DNA of 64,000 nucleotides from Dorea_A sp016295505 (GTDB lineage: Bacteria; Bacillota; Clostridia; Lachnospirales; Lachnospiraceae): positions 248,001 to 312,000 of the forward strand of contig NZ_JBDOHS010000002.1 in NCBI RefSeq assembly GCF_039832105.1. The letters are read 5' to 3'. The notes under the pieces were generated by a model. It ran no database searches. It was not told the origin of the DNA and saw only the letters and a program-made list of their open reading frames with translations. Shown here piece after piece: positions 50,292 through 59,439 of the stretch (its first letter is position 1; each line of letters starts with the position of its first letter). The position numbers and the translations under genes were made by a program.

Positions 50292-52400
50292 TTATCGGAT
50301 ATTCAATTCAAATACTCTCGCAGAAGGCACGTACGGAAGTTTTACCGTAAGAATCCCTGTCTGAGCATTCCACCTGTAATCACAGTTCCCTTCAGAAGGA
50401 TATGCACACCTTACATCCAGTTTTCTTCCCTGAAGGTGCGGAATCGGAAGTTCCATATATTCTCCGCCGCCTCTTCGCCACACAGACAGATAAGTCGCCC
50501 GACCGCCTCTCAATCCAAGGCTCACCCAGTCATCAGAAAACGAAGAAAATCCAAGTGGCCAGAATGGATAGGAACTTCTGATATCAGAACGAATCGACTT
50601 ATAATAATCCAGACCTTCTTTCACCAGTTCCCTTCTTTCCGGAGCAATATCCACCATATGTCCACTTTGGTGTACACGCATCAGCATCGCATTGACCATA
50701 TTAAAAATGGTCTCTTCTTTATCACCTTCTATTCTCGGATAAGACCAGATCGCCGACTGCTCCATAGTTACTCCCAGAGGTGAATTTGCTGCAATCGTAG
50801 CATAATTCAGATATCCTTCCTGATCGCTGGTTGACTGGATACTGTGCCTTTGCAGCATGGCATAATCCATCCGAAGTCCTCCGCTGGAACAATTTTCAAT
50901 AATCAGATGCGGATATTTTTCAAATATACCGTCCAACCACTGAAGATATGCTCGTTCATGCCCAAGGAGCCCGTCTCCCGCACTGTCAGCATTCACCTCT
51001 GTACCCAGTCCCGGTTCTATATTATAATCCATCTTAATATATCCAACCCCATACTCCTGCACCAGACGGTCAATCACCTCTGTCGCATGTGCACGTACCG
51101 CGGGATGTCTGAAGTCAAGCTGATACCTGCTTCTATCGAACACTCTTTTCCCATGCCTGTGGAAAAAGCATTCCTCCGGCATGTCCTTCACCTTCGGACA
51201 ATGAATGCCCATCACTTCCAGCTCCAGCCAGAGTCCGGGTATCATGCCTTTGGATCTTATATAGTCAATGACCTCTTTGATTCCATTCGGGAACCTCTTA
51301 TCGGACGGAAGCCATTCTCCTACTTCATCCCACCAGTATCCATCTGCATACCAGCCTGCATCGATACAATAATATTCACAGCCAATCTCCGCCGCTGCAT
51401 CAATCAAAGGAAGTTCCTTTTCCGTTGTCGGCTCTGCCCACAGACAGTTCATATAGTCATTAAAAATGACCGCGAGTTTCTCATTATCTTCATTCGGTCT
51501 ACGGATTCTCCGACGGTATTTTGTAAGCTCTTCTGCCATCTCCTCATATCCGCCGCATACGGATCCCACTGCCGCAGCAGCAGAAGTAAAACTCTCCCCC
51601 GGTTTCAGACATCTGAACCAGTGTGACTGATTTTCCGTCGGACCGGAAAGCTGAAGATACAGATGATTCGTCTGATCACTGATCTCCCAGTGCCAGGAAC
51701 CATTCTGCTCAATCTGCCAGAACAGTCTGCTTCCGGTTTCCGCATTGGATACACAGCCCATAGGGAGAAATTCTTTCGCCGACCAGTTTCCGGTATTGGA
51801 TATTCCAAAAGCTTTGGACGAACGCAGCGCAAGATCCGGCTGTGACTGTTCCAGTCCGAGCTGCGAAAGTGTATACTCCTTCCACTGTACCTCTCTTTGC
51901 CAGGAATTATGGATCACCGCCACTTTCATCTTCTGATCCTGCGGCAGTATCCCTTCTTTTTCAAGTCCATTCAGATTAAAAGAAGTCACATATTCCAACA
52001 CCTGTTCTTTAGAACCGCGATTCTCCACAACGCTGTAACATCTGACCATTGCAATCCCATCATAAAACTGAAAATGGCTTGTCACATAGATTCCGGTCTC
52101 TTCATCACAGGTGACAAATTCCAGCTTACGCCCATATGTATTGTGCCCATCCTTATGTGACACGTATTTCATGCGATATCCGGGCGCTGTCACCGTATAC
52201 TTTGAACCATGTCTTTCTTCCGGACGATCCAGACCTGCAAGTTCGATCTCCACAAGCCGGAACCCCGTCTTTTCATAGTCATTCCTGATAAGTTCTTCCT
52301 GAAACGGAAGCTGCGAAAAATGAAGGAATTTAACTTCATTCTGATCAGTGATCTCAAACACCAGGTGAAGCCCATTCTCACTAATGTTGATTTTCTGCAT
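50292..52400 (-). CDS. Alpha-galactosidase (GH36)
   Basis: The 702-aa protein has a beta-sandwich N-terminus and a TIM barrel. The nucleophile Asp is in YIKMDYN, and the acid/base Asp is in ENCSSGGLRMDYAML; these fit GH36. It releases galactose from melibiose, raffinose or galactosyl glycerol type substrates. No signal peptide is seen, so it is intracellular. ATG 52400 is chosen for AAAGGAA just upstream; it overlaps the LacI stop by 20 nt, so the two are in one transcript. Confidence 0.92.
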   Translation of the reverse strand: MQKINISENGLHLVFEITDQNEVKFLHFSQLPFQEELIRNDYEKTGFRLVEIELAGLDRPEERHGSKYTVTAPGYRMKYVSHKDGHNTYGRKLEFVTCDEETGIYVTSHFQFYDGIAMVRCYSVVENRGSKEQVLEYVTSFNLNGLEKEGILPQDQKMKVAVIHNSWQREVQWKEYTLSQLGLEQSQPDLALRSSKAFGISNTGNWSAKEFLPMGCVSNAETGSRLFWQIEQNGSWHWEISDQTNHLYLQLSGPTENQSHWFRCLKPGESFTSAAAAVGSVCGGYEEMAEELTKYRRRIRRPNEDNEKLAVIFNDYMNCLWAEPTTEKELPLIDAAAEIGCEYYCIDAGWYADGYWWDEVGEWLPSDKRFPNGIKEVIDYIRSKGMIPGLWLELEVMGIHCPKVKDMPEECFFHRHGKRVFDRSRYQLDFRHPAVRAHATEVIDRLVQEYGVGYIKMDYNIEPGLGTEVNADSAGDGLLGHERAYLQWLDGIFEKYPHLIIENCSSGGLRMDYAMLQRHSIQSTSDQEGYLNYATIAANSPLGVTMEQSAIWSYPRIEGDKEETIFNMVNAMLMRVHQSGHMVDIAPERRELVKEGLDYYKSIRSDIRSSYPFWPLGFSSFSDDWVSLGLRGGRATYLSVWRRGGGEYMELPIPHLQGRKLDVRCAYPSEGNCDYRWNAQTGILTVKLPYVPSARVFELNIR

Positions 52401-53430
52401 CCTTCTGTTCCTTTCCATTCAAACAAACGCTGTCCCTTTCTATCAGACAGGTTTCTACTTCTATTTCTTTCTCTTCAATCTGCTTTCCATCCAGCAGTTC
52501 CAGCATAAGCTGTGCAGCAATCTCTGCCTTTTTTACGCTGTCAATCCGAATCGTGGTAAGTCCGGGGACACTCAGTCCTGCAAATACGTCATCATCACAG
52601 CCTACAACAGATATGTCTTCCGGAATCCGAATATGCTGCCTCTTAAAATATCCGATCGCTTCTGCAGCATTAAAATCCGTAGAGAAAAAAACAGCCGCAT
52701 GCTGTCCTGCATATTCTGCCAGTCTCTGGTATGCTTCCATCCTCTCCTCACGTGTCACTCCGAGCATAATTTCTTCAAGTTGAACAGATTCTCCCAACTT
52801 TTCCCTGTAGACCTTTACTGCACCTTTATACCGCCGGTGATCGGCACCTTTTTTTGAGTTGGCCGCATATACAATCTTACGTATTCCCTGCTGCAGCAGA
52901 TAGTGTGTCATCTCTTCTCCGGCAAGCTCATCTGTTGAAGTAATATTATAGCACCCTTCCACATGAGAAATATCCACATCCATATCGATAGATACTACCG
53001 GTTTTCCTGTGAGTTTCTTTATCTCCTGATAATATTGGGGGGGCAGGGATATCGAAACCACTCCATCAACATTCCACCCAAGAATCATCCTCATGACTTC
53101 CTGCATATCTTTCGAAGAACATATCATGATATAATAACCCTTCTCGCGGAACGCACTTTCCAGTGTACCTATAACCGAACCATAAAATGGTCTTTCATAC
53201 GGAGATCTCTCCACAAATTCCGGGGTACTGATCAATACTCCAATTATGTTAGACTTCCGGTTTGTCAATGCACTCAATCCAAATCGCGGCACATAATTTT
53301 TCTCCTCCAGGATATCCTGGATCTTCTTTACCATCTCAGGAGACACCTTTTTTGTCCTGCCGTGCAGTACATTGGAAACAGTTGTTGCACTGACGCCAAC
53401 TTCTTCTGCTATTTCTTTAATCGTAATCAT
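52381..53430 (-). CDS. LacI family transcriptional regulator
   Basis: The 349-aa protein has the LacI HTH at its N-terminus (ITIKEIAEEVGVSATTVSNVLHG) and a periplasmic-binding-protein-like effector domain. It is likely a repressor of the downstream alpha-galactosidase and of itself. ATG 53430 is chosen for GAGAGGG upstream. Its promoter -35 overlaps a near-perfect dyad. It overlaps the GH36 gene start by 20 nt. Confidence 0.92.
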   Translation of the reverse strand: MITIKEIAEEVGVSATTVSNVLHGRTKKVSPEMVKKIQDILEEKNYVPRFGLSALTNRKSNIIGVLISTPEFVERSPYERPFYGSVIGTLESAFREKGYYIMICSSKDMQEVMRMILGWNVDGVVSISLPPQYYQEIKKLTGKPVVSIDMDVDISHVEGCYNITSTDELAGEEMTHYLLQQGIRKIVYAANSKKGADHRRYKGAVKVYREKLGESVQLEEIMLGVTREERMEAYQRLAEYAGQHAAVFFSTDFNAAEAIGYFKRQHIRIPEDISVVGCDDDVFAGLSVPGLTTIRIDSVKKAEIAAQLMLELLDGKQIEEKEIEVETCLIERDSVCLNGKEQKDAENQH

Positions 53431-53477
53431 TTTCCCTCTCCAGACCAATACAAAACTATACTTAACATTATTATAGT

Positions 53478-53520
53478 ATTATAGTACAAAATATACTAAT
53501 TTGAAACATTTGTTTCAAAT
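53478..53520 (-). promoter_or_regulatory. LacI gene promoter with operator-like dyad over the -35
   Basis: The dyad arms ATTTGAAAC (53499-53507) and GTTTCAAAT (53512-53520) are perfect with a 4-nt spacer. The -35 TTCAAA (53500-53505) lies inside the left arm, and -10 TATAAT is at 53478-53483 after 16 nt. This arrangement would allow repression, probably autoregulation. Confidence 0.75.
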
Positions 53521-53715
53521 ATTTTGCCGATCCCAAATGACACTTCTTTTGGCAGCCGGCAGAAACTAAAGAGTTACGGGACGATTTTAATATCAGAGTT
53601 ACGATTGCTGCTTTCGGAAGCGTCCAAAAATAAATCACATCATCAGTATATCTTTTTCCTATCTTTACGCAAATGTAAAACGGTGATATTTTTTTGTACT
53701 ATAGCGACTTATATA
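53521..53715. other. Non-coding region between the LacI and AraC promoters
   Basis: The divergent LacI-AraC gap is 336 nt in total. Outside the two promoters and the dyad I see no gene or hairpin here. Confidence 0.6.
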
Positions 53716-53744
53716 TTGTATGTTTTTCCAACCTGTGCTATAAG
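53716..53744 (+). promoter_or_regulatory. Promoter of the AraC-family gene
   Basis: TTGTAT and TATAAG have a 17-nt spacer. Confidence 0.6.
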
Positions 53745-53766
53745 ATAGGGGGAGGAGGAAACACTT

Positions 53767-54720
53767 ATGAGCCCAATATTCTACTTAAAATCCGATATAC
53801 TTCCACATATTTCTTATCTGGGACAGACTGTGACTCCGGAGAACTGGAAGCATTTCCATCGAAAAAACACCGAATACATACTGTACTTCATTGCATCCGG
53901 AGAAATGTATATGAACGAAAACGGAATCGAATATCCTTTAAAACAGGGAGATATCATTCTGCTGGAGCCGGGATATGAACAGATCGGATATCAGCCTGCA
54001 AAATGCACCTATTACTTCGTGCATTTTAATCCATCCACTTTTTCCAGACAATGTATTGAGACAGAAGAAGAGATCCAGAACATGATACGCACAGATCTTC
54101 ATAATAATTATACTGCACCGTCCATCTCTGAATCTCATTATACCGATACATTTATCACAATTCCCAAATATATGCACATTGATAACCCGCAGACATTTTC
54201 TCAGATTACGCAGCAGATCATCTCTGCAATCCAGCGGGAACAGACCAGACATATGTACTACAAATCCATTTCTTCCGGACATATTGTTGAAATGCTATCC
54301 TTATATTCCAGCTACTGGATGCTTCATGCTTATGACCAGTCGCCATCCAGCAGCAGTGCTGCAATGTATGACAAGATCAATGAACTGCTGGATTATTTCC
54401 ACTCATCCTATCAGCAGAAGATTACCAGTACTTCAATCGAACAGTTGCTTTCCGTCAATTTTGATTACCTGAACCGCATATTTAAAAAACAGACGGGATC
54501 CACCATATTCGCCTATCTGAACCGCTACCGGCTGGAGCATGCCATGCAGTTGCTCCTTACTACAACACTGCCTTTAAATGAGGTTGCAGAAAAAACCGGA
54601 TTTTCTGATGAATATTATTTTAACCGTGTTTTCAAAAAGCACATTGGCATTACTCCGGCAAAATACAGGAAGTCCGGAAATTCCCCAGAAACCGTACAAT
54701 ACAAAAAGCCTTGCAGATAA
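53767..54720 (+). CDS. AraC family transcriptional regulator
   Basis: The 317-aa protein has an N-terminal cupin-type sugar-sensing domain (ILLEPGYEQIGY) and a C-terminal double HTH with SVNFDYLNRIFKKQTG and LNEVAEKTGFSDEYYFNRVFKKHIGITPAKYRKS. It probably activates a nearby sugar gene set, with the GH36 or GH31 genes as candidates. GGAGGAGG precedes the ATG. It is divergent from the LacI gene. Confidence 0.92.
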   Translation: MSPIFYLKSDILPHISYLGQTVTPENWKHFHRKNTEYILYFIASGEMYMNENGIEYPLKQGDIILLEPGYEQIGYQPAKCTYYFVHFNPSTFSRQCIETEEEIQNMIRTDLHNNYTAPSISESHYTDTFITIPKYMHIDNPQTFSQITQQIISAIQREQTRHMYYKSISSGHIVEMLSLYSSYWMLHAYDQSPSSSSAAMYDKINELLDYFHSSYQQKITSTSIEQLLSVNFDYLNRIFKKQTGSTIFAYLNRYRLEHAMQLLLTTTLPLNEVAEKTGFSDEYYFNRVFKKHIGITPAKYRKSGNSPETVQYKKPCR

Positions 54721-54733
54721 CCTGCAAGGCTTT
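54705..54733 (-). terminator. Terminator of tRNA-Arg, overlapping the AraC 3' end
   Basis: AAAGCCTTGCAG pairs with CTGCAAGGCTTT, with T5 following on the minus strand. Confidence 0.8.
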
Positions 54734-54736
54734 ACA

Positions 54737-54810
54737 CGTGCGCGAGAAGATTCGAACTCCCGACCTTCTGGTCCGTAGCCAGACGCTCTATCCAGCTGAG
54801 CTACGCGCAC
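54737..54810 (-). tRNA. tRNA-Arg (ACG)
   Basis: A full cloverleaf folds on the minus strand: acceptor GTGCGCG with CGCGCAC, anticodon stem TCTGG with CCAGA, loop CTACGGA giving ACG, and T-loop TTCGAAT. The discriminator is G and no CCA is encoded. Confidence 0.95.
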
Positions 54811-55027
54811 ATAACTGTAATTCATCACCACAGCGAAATTTATTATATCCTACTATTTCAAATATGTCAACATCTTTTCCAAATTTTTTTCATTTTTTCC
54901 ATATTTGTCTTTTTTGCTTCAACTGGCCCGTACACATTCCCCTTATCTGGTCTTTCCAAAAAATCCACATTAATGCTAAAATATAGCATACAAATTTTCG
55001 GGAATAACCTTGAAAGGAGTCTTTGCC

Positions 55028-55894
55028 ATGAAAAAAATTGCTGTCATCAACGATTTATCCGGACTGGGGAGATGCTCACTGACAGCTGCGATCTCCGTCC
55101 TCTCAGCGATGGGCGTACAGGCCTGTCCTCTTCCGACAGCCATATTAACGGCTCAGACGGAATACCCCAGCTATTATTGCGATGATTACACAGATAAGAT
55201 GGATATCTATCGTCTGGAATGGCTGAAACTGAATCAGCACTTTGACGGTATCTATACCGGATATGTTGCAAGTGTCCGCCAGATTCAGCAGATTCTTCAC
55301 TTTATTGACACCTTCAAAGAACCCGACACTTTCCTGCTGGTCGATCCTGTCATGGGAGACGACGGACAGACCTATGATGTATATACCCCGGAACTGTTAA
55401 ACCAGATGAAACAGCTGGTATCACGTGCCGATATCATCACTCCCAACCTGACAGAGTTCTGTCTTCTGACAGATACGGATTATCATGCACTTCTCAGACC
55501 GGATCTGTCAGAAGAAGATATCATCCGCAGGCTGCAGACTCAAAGCCGGATCCTTTGCAGGGATAATGAAAAGACCATCATCATCACAGGAATATGCATA
55601 AACGATTTCGATTCTGCACCACAGATCGGCAACCTCTATCTTCATGGTACGGAATGTTCTTTTACTTCCACCCCCTATATCGGAGGCAGCTACTCCGGGA
55701 CCGGTGATCTGTTTGCATCCTGCATGGCAGGTGGTATTGCCCGCGGAGATGCACTCCCTTCTCTTCTGAAAACGACAGGAGAATTTCTGGAAAACTCTCT
55801 GAAGGACTCTGTGCGGGAAAAAGTTCCTTATAATGATGGTGTGAACTACGAAAAATTTCTCTCCATACTGATGCCGGGGAAAGAAAATGTATAA
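55028..55894 (+). CDS. pdxK: Pyridoxamine/pyridoxal kinase
   Basis: The 288-aa protein is a ribokinase-like PdxK/PdxY: VINDLSGLGRCSLT at the N-terminus, VDPVMGDDG, and YSGTGDLFASCMAGG with the catalytic Asp. It phosphorylates vitamin B6 vitamers. ATG 55028 is chosen for AGGAG 8 nt upstream; an earlier TTG has none. Its start lies about 40 nt after a TAAAAT-like -10. It is transcribed alone. Confidence 0.9.
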   Translation: MKKIAVINDLSGLGRCSLTAAISVLSAMGVQACPLPTAILTAQTEYPSYYCDDYTDKMDIYRLEWLKLNQHFDGIYTGYVASVRQIQQILHFIDTFKEPDTFLLVDPVMGDDGQTYDVYTPELLNQMKQLVSRADIITPNLTEFCLLTDTDYHALLRPDLSEEDIIRRLQTQSRILCRDNEKTIIITGICINDFDSAPQIGNLYLHGTECSFTSTPYIGGSYSGTGDLFASCMAGGIARGDALPSLLKTTGEFLENSLKDSVREKVPYNDGVNYEKFLSILMPGKENV

Positions 55895-55924
55895 ACTTAA
55901 TAAAAAATAAAAACAATTTAGGTA

Positions 55925-55954
55925 TTCACAGTGTTCAGTCTTCTGTGTTATAAT
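55925..55954 (+). promoter_or_regulatory. Promoter of tRNA-Ser
   Basis: TTCACA and TATAAT have an 18-nt spacer, ending 8 nt before the mature tRNA start. Confidence 0.65.
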
Positions 55955-55962
55955 GCTTTCAT

Positions 55963-56047
55963 GCAGCAGTGGTCGAGCGGCTGATGGCATCTGCCTCGAA
56001 AGCAGAAGAGCCGAAAGGCTCCGGGGGTTCAAATCCCTCCTGCTGCG
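55963..56047 (+). tRNA. tRNA-Ser (CGA)
   Basis: A class II tRNA folds: acceptor GCAGCAG with CTGCTGC, anticodon stem TCTGC with GCAGA, loop CTCGAAA giving CGA, and a long variable arm (GAGCC with GGCTC). The discriminator is G and no CCA is encoded. A T-run follows. Confidence 0.93.
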
Positions 56048-56264
56048 TTTCTTTTTTTATTAATTATACGCTCTTATGGTTTTCTTAAGAATTTTTAGAA
56101 ATCTTTCCCATTTCTGACATATCCGATTCATAATTTCACGCTACAATAAATATATCAAATAAAGAAGACGGTGGTTGTGCTTAACACCTGAATACATTTG
56201 CATGATTACCGGACTTCGCCTAACAACAAGTAAAATTTACATAGATTATTCCATTTCCTTCCAA
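56048..56264. other. Non-coding stretch between tRNA-Ser and the GH31 terminator
   Basis: I see no gene, RNA or clear hairpin here. It is AT-rich with a few weak promoter-like TATA words. Confidence 0.55.
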
Positions 56265-56296
56265 AAAGAGACCAGTAGTATTCTACCGGTCTCTTT
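56265..56296 (-). terminator. Terminator of the GH31 alpha-glucosidase gene
   Basis: AAAGAGACC pairs with GGTCTCTTT and a T5 run follows on the minus strand. Confidence 0.85.
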
Positions 56297-56323
56297 CACA
56301 TTCTCTCCACAATGACAGTCCCT

Positions 56324-58375
56324 TTATAATAATTCTTCTTTCGTCATACGTATCTTTTTCCATTCGGACTGCGGTGTATAATTCCGGGATAATCCATCAT
56401 CACTATACAGGACATATTCTGCCACATCATCAGTATATCCGATCCATTGAAGCTGTTCTTCGCTGACATCCCCGGTAGATCTGACTTTTACATCCAGAAC
56501 CGCAAGCGGCAGCATATATCCTTTCCGGACAAACAGGACGACTTCATCTATCGCCACGTCGATGTAGTGGTGTCCCTTCGGAAGCACTTTACATGTTCTG
56601 TCATCCAGAGAGCGCATGGACACCATCAGCATATCCTCGGGCAGATACACATATCTTCCCTTTGCATTCTGTACATAGACCGGAGCAATCATGATGCTTT
56701 CACCAACCAGAAGCTGATCTTCTACACGGTATGCCTGCTCATCCTCCGGATAATCAAATGCCAGCGGACGGAAATACATCTCATCCTTCAGCACTGCCTT
56801 CATATATTCGCTGTAGATATACGGAAGAAGTCCATAGCGCATACGAATGATATTCCGGAATGACTCCAGACGTTCAAACCGATATACTTCCTGTCTTCTG
56901 GTTCCCATCGCCGCATGATTGCGCATCAGAGGTGTGAATAGCGCAAACTCCAGCCAGCGCATCATCAGATCTTCCGTCGTATCGCTGCCAAACCCTCCGA
57001 TATCCGAACCGGTATACAGAATTCCACACATGTTCAGTGACGGCATCTGCTGAATACTGAGAAGGAGCTGACTCCACCAGGCATTATTGTCTCCGGTCCA
57101 GATGCCGCCATAGCGGTGCATCCCAATATAAGAAGATCTGGAAAACAGCAGCGTCCGCCGATCCGGCGCGATCTGATCAAATGCCTCCGCAGCAGCCCTT
57201 GTCATATTGAAACCATACAGATTATGCACTTTATCATGACGAACCTTTACCCCATCCATATTGTGATAAAAGCTCTGATAATCTACCGCACTGTTTGAAA
57301 GTCCGGATACCAGATCTCTCATGTGGAAGAATTCATAGAGATCCAGATTTTTTCCTTTCATTTCATCCAGCTCTTCCAGAACCTTTTTCAGATTCTTTTC
57401 CGAGTAAAAGATTGCAGGTTCATTCATATCATTCCAGAATCCATCGATCCCCTGCTCCATCAGGAAACGGTATTTACCGCCAAACCATGCTCTTGCTTCT
57501 GCATTCAGCACATCCGGGAAATGTACCTTACCCGGCCACACTGCTGCCACAAAGTCCTCCCCATCCTCATCCTTGCAGAAATAGTTCTTCTGAACCCCTT
57601 CTTCATAGACCTGGTATCCCTCTTCTATTTTCACCCCGGCATCAATGATCGGAACCAGATGGACTCCCCGCTCTTTCATCTCTTCCGTAAAATTCTTAAA
57701 ATCCGGAAACGTTTCCTGATTGACCGTAAAGTCTTTATATCGTTCCATATAATCAATATCCAGATAAACGGCATCCAGTGGAATTCCATTCTGATGATGC
57801 CCGTCCACAACTTCCCGGACTTCATCCTCCGTCATATAACTCCACCTGGACTGCTGGTATCCAAACGCCCACTTCGGTGCGATATAGCTGGTCCCGATCA
57901 GCTTTCGGAACTGTTTTACGATATCTTTAAGACATTCTCCTTCCACCACATAGACCACACAGTCTTTGCCCGCCGTAATGGCAAGCTCATCCATCCGGGT
58001 CTCGCCGACATCGAAAATGACTGTCCCCGGATCATCCACAAAGATTCCAAAGCTTTGCGCTTTATGCTCTTCTTCTGATTTCTTTGCGCGATTCAGAATC
58101 AGAAAGTTATGTACTCCATATAATGAATGCTTATTCTCCGTATGGTGTGGATCGTCCGTTGCATTACTGATATAGGAGAATCCCCGTTTATTCATGCCGC
58201 GGACCTGTTCGCCAAGACCGAATACCACGTCCTCATCCTCCATACGGCAGGACAAACGAATTGCATCCTCTTTCACTTCTGCCTGCATCAACGTTAATTC
58301 CTGCTTACTTTCCGACACTTCCATCACAACAGCATGCGTATCCATCGGATGACCAAACACATATTTACAGATCAT
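56324..58375 (-). CDS. GH31 alpha-glucosidase
   Basis: The 683-aa protein resembles the short GH31 alpha-glucosidase of Blautia (Ruminococcus) obeum, about 663 aa. The nucleophile Asp is in GFWNDMNEPAIF and the acid/base Asp in GGIWTGDNNAWWSQ. It is probably a cytoplasmic isomaltase/maltase. It has no signal peptide. AGGAGGATAC precedes the ATG. It is separate from the importer operon, between tRNA genes, and has its own terminator. Confidence 0.92.
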   Translation of the reverse strand: MICKYVFGHPMDTHAVVMEVSESKQELTLMQAEVKEDAIRLSCRMEDEDVVFGLGEQVRGMNKRGFSYISNATDDPHHTENKHSLYGVHNFLILNRAKKSEEEHKAQSFGIFVDDPGTVIFDVGETRMDELAITAGKDCVVYVVEGECLKDIVKQFRKLIGTSYIAPKWAFGYQQSRWSYMTEDEVREVVDGHHQNGIPLDAVYLDIDYMERYKDFTVNQETFPDFKNFTEEMKERGVHLVPIIDAGVKIEEGYQVYEEGVQKNYFCKDEDGEDFVAAVWPGKVHFPDVLNAEARAWFGGKYRFLMEQGIDGFWNDMNEPAIFYSEKNLKKVLEELDEMKGKNLDLYEFFHMRDLVSGLSNSAVDYQSFYHNMDGVKVRHDKVHNLYGFNMTRAAAEAFDQIAPDRRTLLFSRSSYIGMHRYGGIWTGDNNAWWSQLLLSIQQMPSLNMCGILYTGSDIGGFGSDTTEDLMMRWLEFALFTPLMRNHAAMGTRRQEVYRFERLESFRNIIRMRYGLLPYIYSEYMKAVLKDEMYFRPLAFDYPEDEQAYRVEDQLLVGESIMIAPVYVQNAKGRYVYLPEDMLMVSMRSLDDRTCKVLPKGHHYIDVAIDEVVLFVRKGYMLPLAVLDVKVRSTGDVSEEQLQWIGYTDDVAEYVLYSDDGLSRNYTPQSEWKKIRMTKEELL

Positions 58376-58486
58376 ACTCTGTATCCTCCTCTGCTTATCT
58401 GTTTTTCTATATCACATTCATTATATCCTATCCACAGATAAATGCAGTAGTATTATTTACAATTTGTCATTTAAAATCTTCTCTAT

Positions 58487-58513
58487 TGATTTCGCTAAAT
58501 CCAGTGCTATAAT
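58487..58513 (+). promoter_or_regulatory. Promoter of tRNA-Ala
   Basis: TTGATT and TATAAT have a 16-nt spacer, about 42 nt upstream of the tRNA. Confidence 0.55.
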
Positions 58514-58554
58514 ATCTTATATGGAAGCATGGTACAGACGATTGCTTCTTTTTT

Positions 58555-58627
58555 GGGGCATTAGCGCAGTTGGGAGCGCGCCACATTCGCATTGTGGAGG
58601 CCACGGGTTCGAATCCCGTATGCTCCA
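58555..58627 (+). tRNA. tRNA-Ala (CGC)
   Basis: The cloverleaf has acceptor GGGGCAT with ATGCTCC containing the G3-U70 pair that defines tRNA-Ala. The anticodon stem is CCACA with TGTGG, and the loop TTCGCAT gives CGC. The T-loop is TTCGAAT. The discriminator is A and no CCA is encoded. Confidence 0.95.
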
Positions 58628-58785
58628 TTTTTTTCATCTTCCTTTATATTCCCACAGTGCAGAGCAGAAATCCATTTACATTTTCTCGCTTTAAAGTAAT
58701 AAAAAAGTGGTGTAATTACCGGAATCAGTGCTATAATGTGCTTTAGAAAAATCAGATTACAGACAGACATCGGGAGGAAAAGAAC

Positions 58786-59419
58786 ATGATAGGACTTGGA
58801 ACAATAATCAACACAGCGGCTGTCGTTGCAGGCGGTCTGCTCGGACTCTGCGTAAAAAAAGGAATGCCGGACCGTATGCAGGAAGGGAACCATGCTCCTT
58901 GTACTCTCGCTGGTTCTCGGTTCGTTTCTCGGAGAATGGATTGACATTGAGCAGAAGCTGGAACTTGCAGGCGAGAAGATCCGTACTGCAGTCAAAGCCA
59001 AAAATGATGGGAAATTTGTCGACGGATTCGTCAATGTATCTCTGATCATCTGCATTGGCGCAATGGCAATTGTGGGTTCCATTCAGGACGGTATCAGCGG
59101 CGATTATTCCATGCTGGCGGCAAAAGCAGTCCTTGATTTTGTAATCGTAATGATCTTTGCATCCACCTATGGGCTCGGTGCCGTATTTTCCGCAATACTG
59201 ATATTTCTGTATCAGGGAAGCATCACTTTGTTTGCAGCTCTGTGTGGTTCTTTTGCCAGTGATGCCCTGATCAGTGATCTTTCTTATGTAGGTTCTGTTC
59301 TGATTTTCTGTGTGGGAATCAACGTAGGATTCGGAAAACGTGTTCGTGTCGGAAATATGCTTCCGTCTCTGATCATTGTAATCCTCTACCATATCATGCA
59401 GGGACTGCATCTGTCATAA
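58786..59419 (+). pseudogene. Broken DUF554 family membrane protein gene
   Basis: From ATG 58786 (GGGAGG upstream) the frame reads MIGLGTIINTAAVVAGGLLGL to DRMQEG, the DUF554 N-terminus, then continues out of frame to a stop. The rest of the protein is in another frame from 58892: MLLVLSLVLGSFLGEWIDIE to the natural C-terminus. About 35-40 residues of the usual family (MHALGLxVxFIGIS-type segment) are missing at the junction. A deletion not divisible by three explains it. A 175-aa product from 58892 would lack a clear ribosome site. Confidence 0.85.
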
Positions 59420-59439
59420 CCAGAAGCCCTTCTGCTCTT

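Noticed and set aside
53499..53520. Catabolite-responsive (cre) site for CcpA
   Set aside because: The dyad lacks the central CG and the 14-bp TGWNANCGNTNWCA layout, so a local LacI-type operator fits better.
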